A DNA stretch of 64,000 nt from Albibacillus kandeliae (GTDB lineage Bacteria > Pseudomonadota > Alphaproteobacteria > Rhodobacterales > Rhodobacteraceae). The notes below the pieces were generated by a model, which had not been told where the DNA came from, ran no database searches, and saw only the letters and a list, made by a program, of their open reading frames with translations. Both the position numbers and the translations under genes were made by a program. Below are positions 1 to 8,746 of this stretch, in pieces (the first letter of the stretch is position 1; each line of letters starts with the position of its first letter). The DNA is taken from positions 558,001 through 622,000 of the forward strand of contig NZ_QEHM01000001.1 in the NCBI RefSeq assembly GCF_003116585.1, given 5' to 3'.

Positions 1-172
1 GTTGCGGTTGGCCGAGACGCCGGAGGGCGGAACGCTGGTCAGCTACGAGGCCGATGTCTCGATGACCGGGCGCCTTGGCAAGTTCGGGCTCGGCATCTTT
101 CGCAAGAAGGCGGATCAGCTTGCCGGGGTCTTTGTCGAGAACTTCCGCGCAAAGCTGGGGGTGAGCGCATGA
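1..172 (+). CDS. CoxG-family (SRPBCC fold) protein, C-terminal end only
   Basis: Only the last 56 codons are in the window; the start lies upstream. The reading frame runs to a TGA at 170-172 and ends in FRAKLGVSA. The visible stretch, with a TLVSYEADVSMTGRLGKFG-like segment, resembles the C-terminal strands and helix of CoxG/CO-dehydrogenase subunit G family proteins. These are accessory proteins often encoded beside molybdenum hydroxylases and thought to help with membrane attachment or assembly. The stop overlaps the next start as ATGA, which places it in the molybdenum hydroxylase operon. The family call is by resemblance of a short fragment, supported by context. Confidence 0.6.
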   Translation, partial: LRLAETPEGGTLVSYEADVSMTGRLGKFGLGIFRKKADQLAGVFVENFRAKLGVSA

Positions 173-1008
173 CCGAGCTTCTGTTTCCGACGACCGTGGA
201 AGAGGCCGTGGCCCTGCTAGCCGCGCACGAGGACGCGCGCCCGATTGCCGGGGGCGCCACGCTGGTCGCAATGCGCAACGCCGGGCTGGTCGAGTCCACG
301 CACCTTGTCAGCCTTGACCGGATCGCGGGCCTTGCCGGGATCGTCCGGCTGGAGGACGGGCGCATCCGCATCGGCGCGATGACCAAACATGCCGAGACTG
401 CTTCCTGCGAGATGCTCTCGGGGTCCCTCGAGGTGTTGCGCAAGGCGGCGGGCATGATCGCCAACCGCGTGGTGCGCAACATGGGCACCATGGGTGGGTC
501 GGTCGCCAATGCGGACCCGGCGGCGGATTACCTGCCCGCACTGGCCTGCTGCGACGCGGTGCTGACCATCGCCGGACCGGGGGGGACCCGCGAGGTCTCG
601 ATCCTGGATTATGTCGAGGACTGGTACGAGACGGCTTTGGGCGAGGGGGAAATCATCACCGCCTTCACCTTGCCCGCGCCCTACGCGGCGGCGTCGTCCT
701 ATCGCAAGATCGCCCGTGTATCGGGGGACTTTGCCACTGCCTCCTGCGCGATGGCGCTGGAGGCAGACGGGCAGGGCGTGCGGGTTGCCATCGGCGCCTG
801 CGGGCCGGGACCGATCCGCGACCCCGAGGCCGAAGCGGCCCTGTGCGGGCATCTCGGGGACCCGGAGGCTGTTGCGACGTTTGCCAAGGCGCTCGCCGAT
901 CAGGCCGACCCGGTGGACGACGTCCGGGGCAGTGCCGAGTACCGGCTGCAACTGATCCCGCGTCTGATTTCCGGGGTTCTGAACGACATTTCCAAGGAGA
1001 CGGTCTGA
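169..1008 (+). CDS. FAD-binding (medium) subunit of a xanthine-dehydrogenase-family molybdenum hydroxylase
   Basis: This 279-residue protein has the CoxM/CutM layout. The first FAD/pyrophosphate motif AGGATL is at about 27-32 and the second, TMGGSVANADPAAD, at about 107-120. The C-terminal half matches the CO dehydrogenase flavoprotein C-terminal domain. In this family it takes electrons from the 2Fe-2S subunit and passes them to an external acceptor. It overlaps the preceding stop by ATGA and the next start by 1 nt, so translation is probably coupled. Length is typical (family about 280-290). Substrate cannot be read from this subunit. Confidence 0.93.
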   Translation: MTELLFPTTVEEAVALLAAHEDARPIAGGATLVAMRNAGLVESTHLVSLDRIAGLAGIVRLEDGRIRIGAMTKHAETASCEMLSGSLEVLRKAAGMIANRVVRNMGTMGGSVANADPAADYLPALACCDAVLTIAGPGGTREVSILDYVEDWYETALGEGEIITAFTLPAPYAAASSYRKIARVSGDFATASCAMALEADGQGVRVAIGACGPGPIRDPEAEAALCGHLGDPEAVATFAKALADQADPVDDVRGSAEYRLQLIPRLISGVLNDISKETV

Positions 1009-1484
1009 TGGCGAAGAAGATGCTGCACAGCCTTACCCTGAACGGTGAAGAGGTCGAGGTGGCCTCGGCCCCGGAGGCGACGCTGCTGGAAACCCTGCGC
1101 GAGGACCTGCGGGTTCTGAGCTCGAAGCGGGGCTGCAATCAGGGCGTCTGCGGGGCCTGCACGGTGATCATCGACGGCAAGCCGGTGCGCTCGTGCCTGA
1201 CGCTGACCGCGCGCTGCGAGGGGCACGACGTGCGCACGGTCGAAGGGCTGAGCGATGACCGCATTCTGAACGCGCTGCAGAAGCACATGGTCGAGGCTGG
1301 GGGCGTGCAATGCGGCTTCTGCACCGGCGGCATGCTGATGTCGGCGCGCAACCTGCTGGCGGAGGTCCCGCGCCCCAGCCGCGACGCGGTGAAGTCGGCG
1401 CTTTCGGGCAATATCTGCCGCTGCACCGGCTATCGCACCATCGTCGACGCTGTCTGCGGCGCGGCAGAGGAGCTGGCGCAATGA
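1008..1484 (+). CDS. 2Fe-2S (small) subunit of the molybdenum hydroxylase
   Basis: The protein has 158 residues with both expected clusters. A plant-type 2Fe-2S site is formed by C43, C48, C51 and C63, and the helical second site by C102, C105, C137 and C139 (the CGFC and CRC pairs). It carries electrons from the molybdenum centre to FAD. The ATG at 1008 was chosen because it overlaps the TGA of the flavoprotein gene and begins MAKKMLHSL, in register with family N termini; the frame stays open further upstream, but only as a shadow of the previous gene. The stop overlaps the large-subunit start as ATGA. Confidence 0.95.
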   Translation: MAKKMLHSLTLNGEEVEVASAPEATLLETLREDLRVLSSKRGCNQGVCGACTVIIDGKPVRSCLTLTARCEGHDVRTVEGLSDDRILNALQKHMVEAGGVQCGFCTGGMLMSARNLLAEVPRPSRDAVKSALSGNICRCTGYRTIVDAVCGAAEELAQ

Positions 1485-3796
1485 GCCTCGATCAGCCGAA
1501 CCCGAGTTTCACCGGCGGCGCCGTTGGCAAGTCGGTGCCCAAGGTGGACAGCCTCGAGAAGGTGCAGGGCCGCGCGGAATACATCGCCGACCTCTATCGC
1601 CCCGGGATGCTGCATGGCGCGATCCTCGCCAGTCCCTATCCGCATGCGCGGATCCTTGGCTATGACCTGACCGAGGCGTTGGCCGCGCCGGGCGTTGTCG
1701 CGATCATCACCGGCGATGATGTCGGCGAGGGGCGGATGGGGGCCTTCATCAAGGACGAACATGCCATCGCCAAGGGTAAGGTGCTGTATGTTGGTGAGCC
1801 GGTGGCCGCTGTCGCCGCGCGGACCGAGACGGAGGCGCGCGCCGCCTGCCGTCTGATCCGGGTGGATTACGAGGAACTGCCCGCGATCCTGTCGCCCGAG
1901 GAGGGGCTGGAGGAGGGCGCGGCGATCCTCCACGAAAAGCTCGCCGACTATATCAAGGTGTTCGACGCCGGATCCGAAGGGAACCTCTGCAGCCGGACCG
2001 AACTGTCGGAAGGCAACGTGGATGGCGCCTGGGCCGGTTGCGATGTGATCGTCGAGGGCGAGTACACCACCCAGCCGCAGGCGCATGTGTCGATGGAGCC
2101 CTGCGGGGCGCTGGCTGAGGTGGATGCCAACGGACGGGTGACGCTGTGGTCGGCCAACCAGTCGGTGTTCCGGGTGCAGGCCAATGTCTGCGAGAGCCTG
2201 TCGTTGCCGATGTCGAAGCTGCGCAGTCTGACGCCGCGCGTGGGGGCAGGGTTCGGCAACAAGATGGAGCCGCATATCCAGCCGATCACCGTGGCGCTGG
2301 CGATGAAGGCGCAGCGGCCGGTGAAACTGATCCTGACGCGCGAGGAAGATTTCGAGATGGTCCGGGCCCGACACCCGTTCAAGGTGCGGATGAAGACGGG
2401 GGCCAAGAAGGACGGCACGCTGGTGGCCCGGCATTGCGAGGTTCTGGTGGACTGCGGCGCCTTTGCCGACGACAGCCCGGGGGTGATGGGCTATGCGCTG
2501 CTGATGTGCGGCGGGCCCTATCGCTTCCCGCACATGAAGGCCGAGGGCAGGCTGGTCTACACCAACAAGCTGCGGTTCGGGGCCTTCCGGGGTTTCGGCA
2601 ACCCACAGGTGCTGTTCGCGGGCGAGCAGCAGATCGACCAGATCGCTGAGCGGATCGGCATGGATCCGTTCGCCATTCGCCGCAAGAACATGGTGCGCGA
2701 GGGAGACCGTTGGTTCGTCGGGCCGGAGATCGCCTCGAACGGGCTGGCCGGATGCCTCGACGCGGTCGAGCAGGCGGCGAAGCTGCCCCGTGCGGATGGT
2801 TCGGCGCGCAACTTCGGGCTGGCGGTCACGGCGCATATCTCGGGCCTGCTGGGCACCGGGGCCATCGTGAAGATGCTGGAAGACGGGACCATCTCGCTCA
2901 ACACCGGGGCGACGGATATCGGGCAGGGCTCTGACACCGTGCTCGCCCAGATCTGCGCCGAGGAGCTAAAGCTGCCCTTTGACCAGGTCGCGGTGGCGAG
3001 CCCCGATACGGACGGGTCGCCCTACAACTGGGGCACCACGGCCTCGCGCGTGACCTACACCACGGGCCGCGCGGTGAAGGCGGCGGCGAAGAAGGTCGTC
3101 GATCAGGCGATGGAGCAAGCGGCCGAGATGCTGGACTGCGACGTGGACGAGCTGGAACTGCGCGAGGGCGGGCGGATCGGCAAGGTCGGGTCCAACAGCG
3201 ACGTGACATTTGCCCAGATCTCGGGGCGCGCCCACTGGGCCGTTGGCGGGCCGCTTGTCGGCAGCGAGACGCTGGTGTTCGACCAGCCGACCCATGACCC
3301 CAAGCGCGCCATCGCGCTCGGCCTGCCGTTCCCGCGCATCGGCGTGTTCAGCTTCGCCGCGCTTGGCGTCGACGTCGACATCGACGAGGTGAGCGGGCAG
3401 GTTTCGGTGCGCGAGGCTTGGTCAGCGGCGGATGTCGGACGGGCCATCAACCCCAAGCTCGTCGAGGTGCAGCTTCACGGTGGCTTTGTTCAGGGCCTTG
3501 GCTACTCGCTCTTCGAGGAAATGGTCTGGGACGGGCCGCGCCTCGCGAACCCGTCGCTCATGGACTACAAGGTGCCGACCATGCGGGACGTGCCCGATGC
3601 GATCCACACCTACATCATCGAAGACCCGGACCCGACCGGCCCCTTCGGCGCCAAGGGCGCGGGAGAGATCGGGCTGAACGCGGCCCCCGGCGCGCTGGCA
3701 AATGCCGTCGCGCAGGCCACGGGGTTCCGGCACAACCACCTGCCGCTGACTGGCGAGCGGGTGCTGAACGGCATGCTCGCGGCGGAGAAGACCTGA
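1481..3796 (+). CDS. Molybdopterin (large, catalytic) subunit of the molybdenum hydroxylase
   Basis: The protein has 771 residues: an aldehyde-oxidase/xanthine-dehydrogenase a/b hammerhead domain (about 20-130), then the molybdopterin-binding domain. The GAFRGFGNPQ motif near 366 is the xanthine-dehydrogenase-like active-site loop. The GAKGAGEIG motif near 722-730 holds the expected catalytic glutamate. The AYxCSFR loop of form-I CO dehydrogenase is absent, so this is not a true CoxL despite the CoxMSL-like gene order. It should hydroxylate an electrophilic carbon of a small heterocycle or aldehyde, using water. The substrate is unknown; the downstream importer and flavin monooxygenase suggest an imported, possibly heteroaromatic, compound. 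Confidence 0.92.
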   Translation: MSLDQPNPSFTGGAVGKSVPKVDSLEKVQGRAEYIADLYRPGMLHGAILASPYPHARILGYDLTEALAAPGVVAIITGDDVGEGRMGAFIKDEHAIAKGKVLYVGEPVAAVAARTETEARAACRLIRVDYEELPAILSPEEGLEEGAAILHEKLADYIKVFDAGSEGNLCSRTELSEGNVDGAWAGCDVIVEGEYTTQPQAHVSMEPCGALAEVDANGRVTLWSANQSVFRVQANVCESLSLPMSKLRSLTPRVGAGFGNKMEPHIQPITVALAMKAQRPVKLILTREEDFEMVRARHPFKVRMKTGAKKDGTLVARHCEVLVDCGAFADDSPGVMGYALLMCGGPYRFPHMKAEGRLVYTNKLRFGAFRGFGNPQVLFAGEQQIDQIAERIGMDPFAIRRKNMVREGDRWFVGPEIASNGLAGCLDAVEQAAKLPRADGSARNFGLAVTAHISGLLGTGAIVKMLEDGTISLNTGATDIGQGSDTVLAQICAEELKLPFDQVAVASPDTDGSPYNWGTTASRVTYTTGRAVKAAAKKVVDQAMEQAAEMLDCDVDELELREGGRIGKVGSNSDVTFAQISGRAHWAVGGPLVGSETLVFDQPTHDPKRAIALGLPFPRIGVFSFAALGVDVDIDEVSGQVSVREAWSAADVGRAINPKLVEVQLHGGFVQGLGYSLFEEMVWDGPRLANPSLMDYKVPTMRDVPDAIHTYIIEDPDPTGPFGAKGAGEIGLNAAPGALANAVAQATGFRHNHLPLTGERVLNGMLAAEKT

Positions 3797-3857
3797 ACCG
3801 GCCCCCGCCAGGACGCGAGTGACAAGACATAACAAGCAACCCAACAGGAGTGACACC

Positions 3858-5045
3858 ATGAAGACAACAAGGAGACTGGCCTGCGCCGCCCTCGGCGCCG
3901 CAGCGGCGCTCTCGGTCGCGGGCGCGGCCTGGGCCGCCGACCCGATCCGCATCGGCTATTCCATGGCGCGCACCGGCATCTTCGCCGCCGCCGCGCCCTC
4001 GCAGGAAAACCCCTACGAGCTGTGGAAGGAACAGGTGAACGCGGCTGGCGGCCTCGAACTGCCGGGCGGCGAGAAGCGTCCGGTCGAGTTCGTCAGCTAC
4101 GACGACCAGTCGAACCCTGCCAATACTGTGCGCATCTACGAAAAGCTGATCACGCAGGACAAGGTCGACCTGCTGGCCGCACCCTGGGGCACGCCCATGC
4201 ACCTCGCGCTGGCGCCGGTGCTGCAGCGCTACAAGTTCCCTATGGTGGGCAACACCGCCGCTTCGGTGCAGCTGCGCAAGGTCGCGCCGGGTTACATCTG
4301 GTTCCCGACCTCGGCCATTCCCGATGCGATGGGGCCGGCGCTGGCCGAGATGATGGCCGCGAACGGGATCACCTCGGCGGCGATCATCGCCAACGAACTG
4401 CCCTACGCACAGGAGTTCCGCAGTTTCCTCCTGCCCGCACTGAAGGAGAAGGGCATCGAGGTGGTGATGGACGAAAGCTATCCGCCCGATATCAAGGACA
4501 TGACCAGCAGCCTCGTGCAGATCCGGGACAAGGCGCCTGACGCGGTGATCGCGATGACCTATCCCTCGGATGCCTTCCTGTTCGCGGGTCAGGCCAAGGA
4601 ACTGGGCCTCAAGTCTCCCTTCGTCCTGTCGCTGATCGGGCCCACCATCGACGCCTATCGCAAGGTGTTCGGCAGCGCGGCGGACGGGATCATCGCCTCG
4701 GCCCACTGGTCGCCGGAAGCCACGGAATGGACCCGCGGCAAGGCCTTCTTTGACGCCTATGTGGCCAAGTTCGGCGAAGAGCCCGACGCGCTCGACTCGG
4801 CGCTGTCGTACATGTCGCTGGAGATCCTCCAGCAGGCGGTGGCCAAAGCCGGTCTGGACCACGAGGCGCTGCGCGAGGCGATCGCCACCGGCACCTTTGA
4901 CACCATCAACGGCGAAGTGAAGTTCGACGGGGTGCAGAACGACGTCACCCCGACCGGGTTCGTCCAGATCCAGGACGGCAAGATCGAGCTGGTCTGGCCG
5001 GAGTCGATCAAGACATCGGACTACCAACCCAAGCAGGGCTGGTAG
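3858..5045 (+). CDS. Periplasmic substrate-binding protein of a branched-chain-amino-acid-type ABC importer
   Basis: The protein has 395 residues. The signal peptide MKTTRRL... ends in AWA near residue 27, followed by a type-1 periplasmic binding fold (Peripla_BP_6) starting IRIGYSMARTG. ATG 3858 was chosen over an upstream in-frame codon because CAGGAG lies 7 nt before it and the signal peptide starts there. It captures the solute for the permeases and ATPases just downstream. Proteins of this family bind many ligands besides Leu/Ile/Val, including aromatics, amides and urea, and the neighbouring oxidative enzymes argue against a plain amino-acid role here. Confidence 0.92.
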   Translation: MKTTRRLACAALGAAAALSVAGAAWAADPIRIGYSMARTGIFAAAAPSQENPYELWKEQVNAAGGLELPGGEKRPVEFVSYDDQSNPANTVRIYEKLITQDKVDLLAAPWGTPMHLALAPVLQRYKFPMVGNTAASVQLRKVAPGYIWFPTSAIPDAMGPALAEMMAANGITSAAIIANELPYAQEFRSFLLPALKEKGIEVVMDESYPPDIKDMTSSLVQIRDKAPDAVIAMTYPSDAFLFAGQAKELGLKSPFVLSLIGPTIDAYRKVFGSAADGIIASAHWSPEATEWTRGKAFFDAYVAKFGEEPDALDSALSYMSLEILQQAVAKAGLDHEALREAIATGTFDTINGEVKFDGVQNDVTPTGFVQIQDGKIELVWPESIKTSDYQPKQGW

Positions 5046-5051
5046 GTCGCT

Positions 5052-5078
5052 GCGGCCGGGTTCTTCCGGCCCGGCCGC
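5052..5078 (+). terminator. Stem-loop between the binding-protein and permease genes
   Basis: A 9-bp perfect stem (GCGGCCGGG with CCCGGCCGC) has a 9-nt loop and starts 7 nt after the stop codon. No T-tract follows, so it is more likely an attenuator or a 3'-end stabiliser than a strong terminator. Such hairpins after binding-protein genes commonly keep that mRNA more abundant than the permease mRNA. The 146-nt gap holds nothing else recognisable. Confidence 0.6.
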
Positions 5079-5191
5079 TAAATCACCGAACGAACGGCCC
5101 GGGGCGCAGCTCCGGGCAAGGAAGACCGCCTCCACATGGCGCACCGGGCCACCGGCACGTCGCGGGGCCGCTTACCAGACAGGACAGGTCG

Positions 5192-6079
5192 TTGGATACG
5201 CTTCTCTCCGGACAACTGCTCTTTGCCGCGCTGGTCTCGGGTTCGCTCTATGCGCTGATCGCGCTTGGGCTGAACCTAGTCTACGGCACGCTGCGGCTGC
5301 TGAACATCGCTCACGGCGATCTCGTGATGATCGGCGCTTACACGGCCTTCTGGCTGTTCACGCTGCTGTCGATCCCGCCGGTCGTCTCCTTCTTCGTCGC
5401 CGCAGCGCTGTGCGCGCTGCTGGGCTGGGCGGTCTACGAGGGCATGTTCCGCCGTCTGCTGGCCAACCCGGGCCTTGCCAAGCGGGTCGAGGCGAATTCG
5501 CTGATCCTGTTCTACGGCATCTCGGTGATCCTCCAGAACCTGACGGCGCTCGCCTTCACCTCGTCCTCGCGGGGCTACCAGTACCTCGACACGGTCATCA
5601 CCTGGCAGGGGGTGAGCATGACGGGCAACCGGCTCCTGTCGCTGGGCGTGGCCGGGGGCATCTGCATCGCCGCGCTGCTGTTCCTGCGCTTTCACCTCTT
5701 CGGCTGGGAGCTGCGCGCGGTGATCCAGCGGCGCGAGGCGGCGCAGATCGTGGGGGTGAACCTGAACCGGGTCCAGCCGATCATCATCTGCGCGGGCTTT
5801 GCCATCGCGGGCATCGCGGGGGTGCTGGTGTCGATGACCGAACAGATCACGCCCTTCATGGGCTTTCCCTTCACCATCATCGCCTTCGTGGTGATCATCA
5901 TCGGCGGTCTCGGCAACATCGGGGCGGGGGTGCTGGCGGGGCTGAGCCTTGGCCTGATCGAGACCTACGGCGTGGCGCTGACCTCGCCCGGTTACCGCTC
6001 GATCCTGATCTACGGCCTGTTCGTCGCTGTACTGCTGATCCGGCCCGAGGGCATCTTTACCAAGGCGGTGCGTTCATGA
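5192..6079 (+). CDS. LivH-type permease of the ABC importer
   Basis: This 295-residue integral membrane protein has about eight hydrophobic segments. The LivH-family signature YGTLRLLNIAHGDLVMIG lies near residues 30-48, and a second conserved stretch, IIIGGLGNIGAGVLAG, lies near 233-248. It starts with TTG at 5192; AGGA in AGGACAGG lies about 7 nt upstream and no ATG is placed well. It forms the transmembrane channel with the next gene product, whose start it overlaps by ATGA. Confidence 0.92.
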   Translation: MDTLLSGQLLFAALVSGSLYALIALGLNLVYGTLRLLNIAHGDLVMIGAYTAFWLFTLLSIPPVVSFFVAAALCALLGWAVYEGMFRRLLANPGLAKRVEANSLILFYGISVILQNLTALAFTSSSRGYQYLDTVITWQGVSMTGNRLLSLGVAGGICIAALLFLRFHLFGWELRAVIQRREAAQIVGVNLNRVQPIIICAGFAIAGIAGVLVSMTEQITPFMGFPFTIIAFVVIIIGGLGNIGAGVLAGLSLGLIETYGVALTSPGYRSILIYGLFVAVLLIRPEGIFTKAVRS

Positions 6080-6978
6080 AGGCGCTCGACATCATCTTTG
6101 GCCTCGCGCTAGCCATCGGCGGCCTGCTGGTGCCGCTGTCGGGCGATGCCTACCTGATGGGGCTGGTGTTCCAGCTCGCCATGTGGATCGCGCTGGCGCA
6201 GAGCTGGTCCATGCTCTCCTCGACCACGGGCTATCTCTCGCTGGGCCATGCGGTGTTCTACGGGATCGGCGCCTATGTCTGCGTGCTGCTGACCGGGGTT
6301 GTGCCCTTCGGCGTTGCGCTGGCGGCGGGCGCGGCGGCTTCGGCGGTGTTTGCCGGACTGATCGGCCTGCCGGTGCTGCGGGTGCAGGGACCGTACTTCG
6401 TGATCCTGACCTACGGGCTGGCCGAACTGGTGCGCAACGTGGTGATGCGGATCGAATCCGCGCTCGGCAGCTTTGGCCGGATGATCTTCATGGTGCCGAG
6501 TTTCGAGGTGCTGGTCTGGTGCATGGTCGCCCTTGGCATCCTCGCCACCCTCGGTGCCGCCGCCGTGCGCCATTCGGCGCTTGGGGCCGGGCTGGCCGCC
6601 ATCCGCGAGAACGAGGTCGCTGCCGAAACGGTCGGGGTTCCGGTGGCACGGCTTAAGCTGCTGGCCTTCGTGGCCTCGGCGACCATTCCCGGCGCTGTCG
6701 GAGGGCTGGCCCTGCTGCGGACCGGCTATTTCGAACCGGCGCAGGCCTTTGACCCGGTGATCTCCTTCACCATCGTGACCATGGCGCTGGTCGGCGGCAC
6801 CGAGACGGTGCGCGGCCCGGTTCTGGGCGCCCTGGGCTTTACGCTGCTGTCCGAGGCGCTGTGGTCGAGCCTGCCGCAACTCTACATGATTGTGCTGGGC
6901 CTGACGCTCATCGCCTTCATCCTGTTTGTTCCCCGGGGCCTGTCGGGCCTTGCGGATCGCGCGCTGGGGAGGGGCTGA
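6076..6978 (+). CDS. LivM-type permease of the ABC importer
   Basis: This 300-residue membrane protein is very hydrophobic throughout. The family motif TGYLSLGHAVFYGIGAY is at about 52-68, and the cytoplasmic coupling region AAIRENEVAAETVGVPVARLK at about 175-195 contacts the ATPases. It overlaps both the permease before it and the ATPase after it, so the order SBP-LivH-LivM-LivG-LivF is complete. It lacks the N-terminal extension of some LivM proteins, which is normal for importers of this subfamily. Confidence 0.92.
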   Translation: MKALDIIFGLALAIGGLLVPLSGDAYLMGLVFQLAMWIALAQSWSMLSSTTGYLSLGHAVFYGIGAYVCVLLTGVVPFGVALAAGAAASAVFAGLIGLPVLRVQGPYFVILTYGLAELVRNVVMRIESALGSFGRMIFMVPSFEVLVWCMVALGILATLGAAAVRHSALGAGLAAIRENEVAAETVGVPVARLKLLAFVASATIPGAVGGLALLRTGYFEPAQAFDPVISFTIVTMALVGGTETVRGPVLGALGFTLLSEALWSSLPQLYMIVLGLTLIAFILFVPRGLSGLADRALGRG

Positions 6979-7697
6979 TGGCATTTCTGGACGTCAGGGG
7001 CGTGAGCAAGCGGTTCGGCGGGCTGATGGCGCTGAACAATGTCGACATGAGCGTGGAGAAGGGCGAGATCTTTGGCCTGATGGGCGCCAATGGCGCGGGC
7101 AAGACCACGCTGTTCTCGGTCATCGCGGGGCATGTCGCGCCAACTACGGGCGAGGTGCATTTCAACGGTCGGCGGATCACCGGGCTGTCCCCGAGCCGGA
7201 TCTGCCGCGCGGGGATCTGCCGGACCTTTCAGATCGTCAGGCCCTTTGCCGGGCTGAGCGTGGAAGAGAACGTGCGGGTCGCAGCGATCTACGGCAGCGG
7301 GCGTGGCCGGTCCCGCGCAAGCCGCGACACCCTGGTGAACGAGGCGCTGGAGTCGGTCGGGCTGACCCGGCAGCGGGCCGGGCTGGCGGGTGGTCTGACG
7401 CTCTCGGGCCAGAAGCGGCTGGAGATCGCCCGGGCGCTGGCCACCGGTGCGGACCTCGTGATGCTGGACGAGGTGATGGCGGGGCTCAACCCCACCGAGA
7501 TCGGCGAGATGCTGGAAACGCTGGCCGAGCTGCGCCGCAGCCGGGGCATCACCTTTGTCATCGTGGAGCATGTGATCGGCGCGCTGATGACGCTCTCGGA
7601 CCGGATCCTCGTGCTGCATCACGGCGAGCGGATCGCCTTTGGCACGCCCGAGGAGATCGGGCGCAACAAGCATGTCGAGGAGGTCTACTTCGGATGA
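6978..7697 (+). CDS. LivG-type ATPase of the ABC importer
   Basis: The protein has 239 residues. Walker A (GANGAGKTT) is at 36-44, a Q-loop follows, and Walker B is LVMLDEVMAGLN near 160-171. The ABC signature reads LSGQ instead of LSGGQ, near 140; LivG proteins often vary here. The C-terminal H-loop lies in IVEHVIGALM. It starts 1 nt into the previous stop (TGATG) and ends in an ATGA overlap with the second ATPase. Confidence 0.94.
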   Translation: MAFLDVRGVSKRFGGLMALNNVDMSVEKGEIFGLMGANGAGKTTLFSVIAGHVAPTTGEVHFNGRRITGLSPSRICRAGICRTFQIVRPFAGLSVEENVRVAAIYGSGRGRSRASRDTLVNEALESVGLTRQRAGLAGGLTLSGQKRLEIARALATGADLVMLDEVMAGLNPTEIGEMLETLAELRRSRGITFVIVEHVIGALMTLSDRILVLHHGERIAFGTPEEIGRNKHVEEVYFG

Positions 7698-8410
7698 CCG
7701 ATACGCTTCTCACGGTGCATGGGCTGAACACCGGCTATGGCGCGGTGCAGGTGTTGTTCGACGTCGCCTTCGGGGTCCGCGCCGGAACCGTCACCACGCT
7801 GGTCGGGGCCAATGGCGCGGGCAAGAGCACCATCATGAAGACCCTCGCGGGACTGGTCGCGCCGCGCGCGGGCAGCCTGCTGTATGACGGGCGCGAGATC
7901 GTGGGGCTGGCCAGCCACGAGCGCGTGGATGCCGGGCTCTGCCTGATCCCCGAGGGCAGGCTGGTGTTCCCGGGCATGACGGTCGAGCAGAACCTGCGGC
8001 TGGGGGCTGTTTCGCCCAAGGCGCGCTCGGGGCACGAGGAAATGCTGGCCGAGGTCTACCGCCGCTTTCCGCGCCTTCAGGAGCGGCGGCGGCAGCTGGC
8101 CGGGCTGATGTCCGGGGGCGAACAGCAGATGCTGGCGCTGGGGCGAGGCCTGATGGCACGGCCCCGGCTGATCCTGATGGACGAACCGACGCTGGGGCTT
8201 GCCCCGGTCATGGTGAAGCAGGTGTTCGAGATCATCCGCGAATTGCGCGACGCCGGGTTCACCATCCTGCTGGCCGAACAGAACGCGCGGGTGGCGCTGG
8301 AACTGGCCGACCATGCCTACCTGCTCGAGAACGGGCGGGTCGGGCTGTCGGGGACGGGGCAGGACCTGCTGGAGGCGCCGGAGGTGCGTCGCGCTTACCT
8401 CGGGATGTGA
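7694..8410 (+). CDS. LivF-type ATPase of the ABC importer
   Basis: The protein has 238 residues. Walker A GANGAGKST is at 38-46, the canonical-length signature MSGGEQQMLALGRG near 138, and Walker B LILMDEPTLGL follows. AEQNARVALELADHAYLLENGR near the C terminus is characteristic of LivF. It pairs with the LivG-type ATPase to drive uptake, and it is the last gene of the five-gene transporter. Confidence 0.94.
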   Translation: MTDTLLTVHGLNTGYGAVQVLFDVAFGVRAGTVTTLVGANGAGKSTIMKTLAGLVAPRAGSLLYDGREIVGLASHERVDAGLCLIPEGRLVFPGMTVEQNLRLGAVSPKARSGHEEMLAEVYRRFPRLQERRRQLAGLMSGGEQQMLALGRGLMARPRLILMDEPTLGLAPVMVKQVFEIIRELRDAGFTILLAEQNARVALELADHAYLLENGRVGLSGTGQDLLEAPEVRRAYLGM

Positions 8411-8436
8411 GAAGTGGCCTGCAAGAATATGAAAAC

Positions 8437-8727
8437 ATGAGATATGTTGCGATTTTCTTTGACGATGTGCAGCCCGGCCAGATCGACGCCGACCTGACCC
8501 GTGCGCATTTCGACTACCTTGCCGAATGCGGCGGACGGATCACCGATGCAGGCGGGCTGCGCACCGACCCCACGGCGCCGTTCTGCGGCTCGCTCTGGGT
8601 GATCGAGGCCGAGAGCCTTGCCGAGGCGCAGGCGCTGGCCGACGGCGACCCCTATTGCAAGGCGGGCCTGAGGCCCGACTACCGCGTGCTGCAGTGGAAC
8701 AAGGCTCCGCTGCCTTCAACCAAGTGA
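8437..8727 (+). CDS. YCII-domain protein
   Basis: This 96-residue protein starts MRYVAIFFDD, typical of the YCII/YciI ferredoxin-like fold, with a conserved His/Asp pair (the H of AHFDYL and D of ITDAGGL). Members are small accessory or lyase-like enzymes in catabolic operons, for example muconolactone-isomerase-like and 5-chlorohydroxyhydroquinone-related proteins; the exact reaction is not predictable. I chose the ATG at 8437 over a GTG at 8407 because the family fold begins at MRYV. It sits 26 nt after the ATPase gene in the same operon. Confidence 0.75.
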   Translation: MRYVAIFFDDVQPGQIDADLTRAHFDYLAECGGRITDAGGLRTDPTAPFCGSLWVIEAESLAEAQALADGDPYCKAGLRPDYRVLQWNKAPLPSTK

Positions 8728-8746
8728 CAACAGAGAGGACCAAGCG

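Noticed and set aside
1481-3796. Carbon monoxide dehydrogenase (CoxL) identity
   Set aside because: The active-site loop is GAFRGFGNPQ, as in xanthine-dehydrogenase-type enzymes, and lacks the AYxCSFR cysteine loop of form-I CO dehydrogenase.
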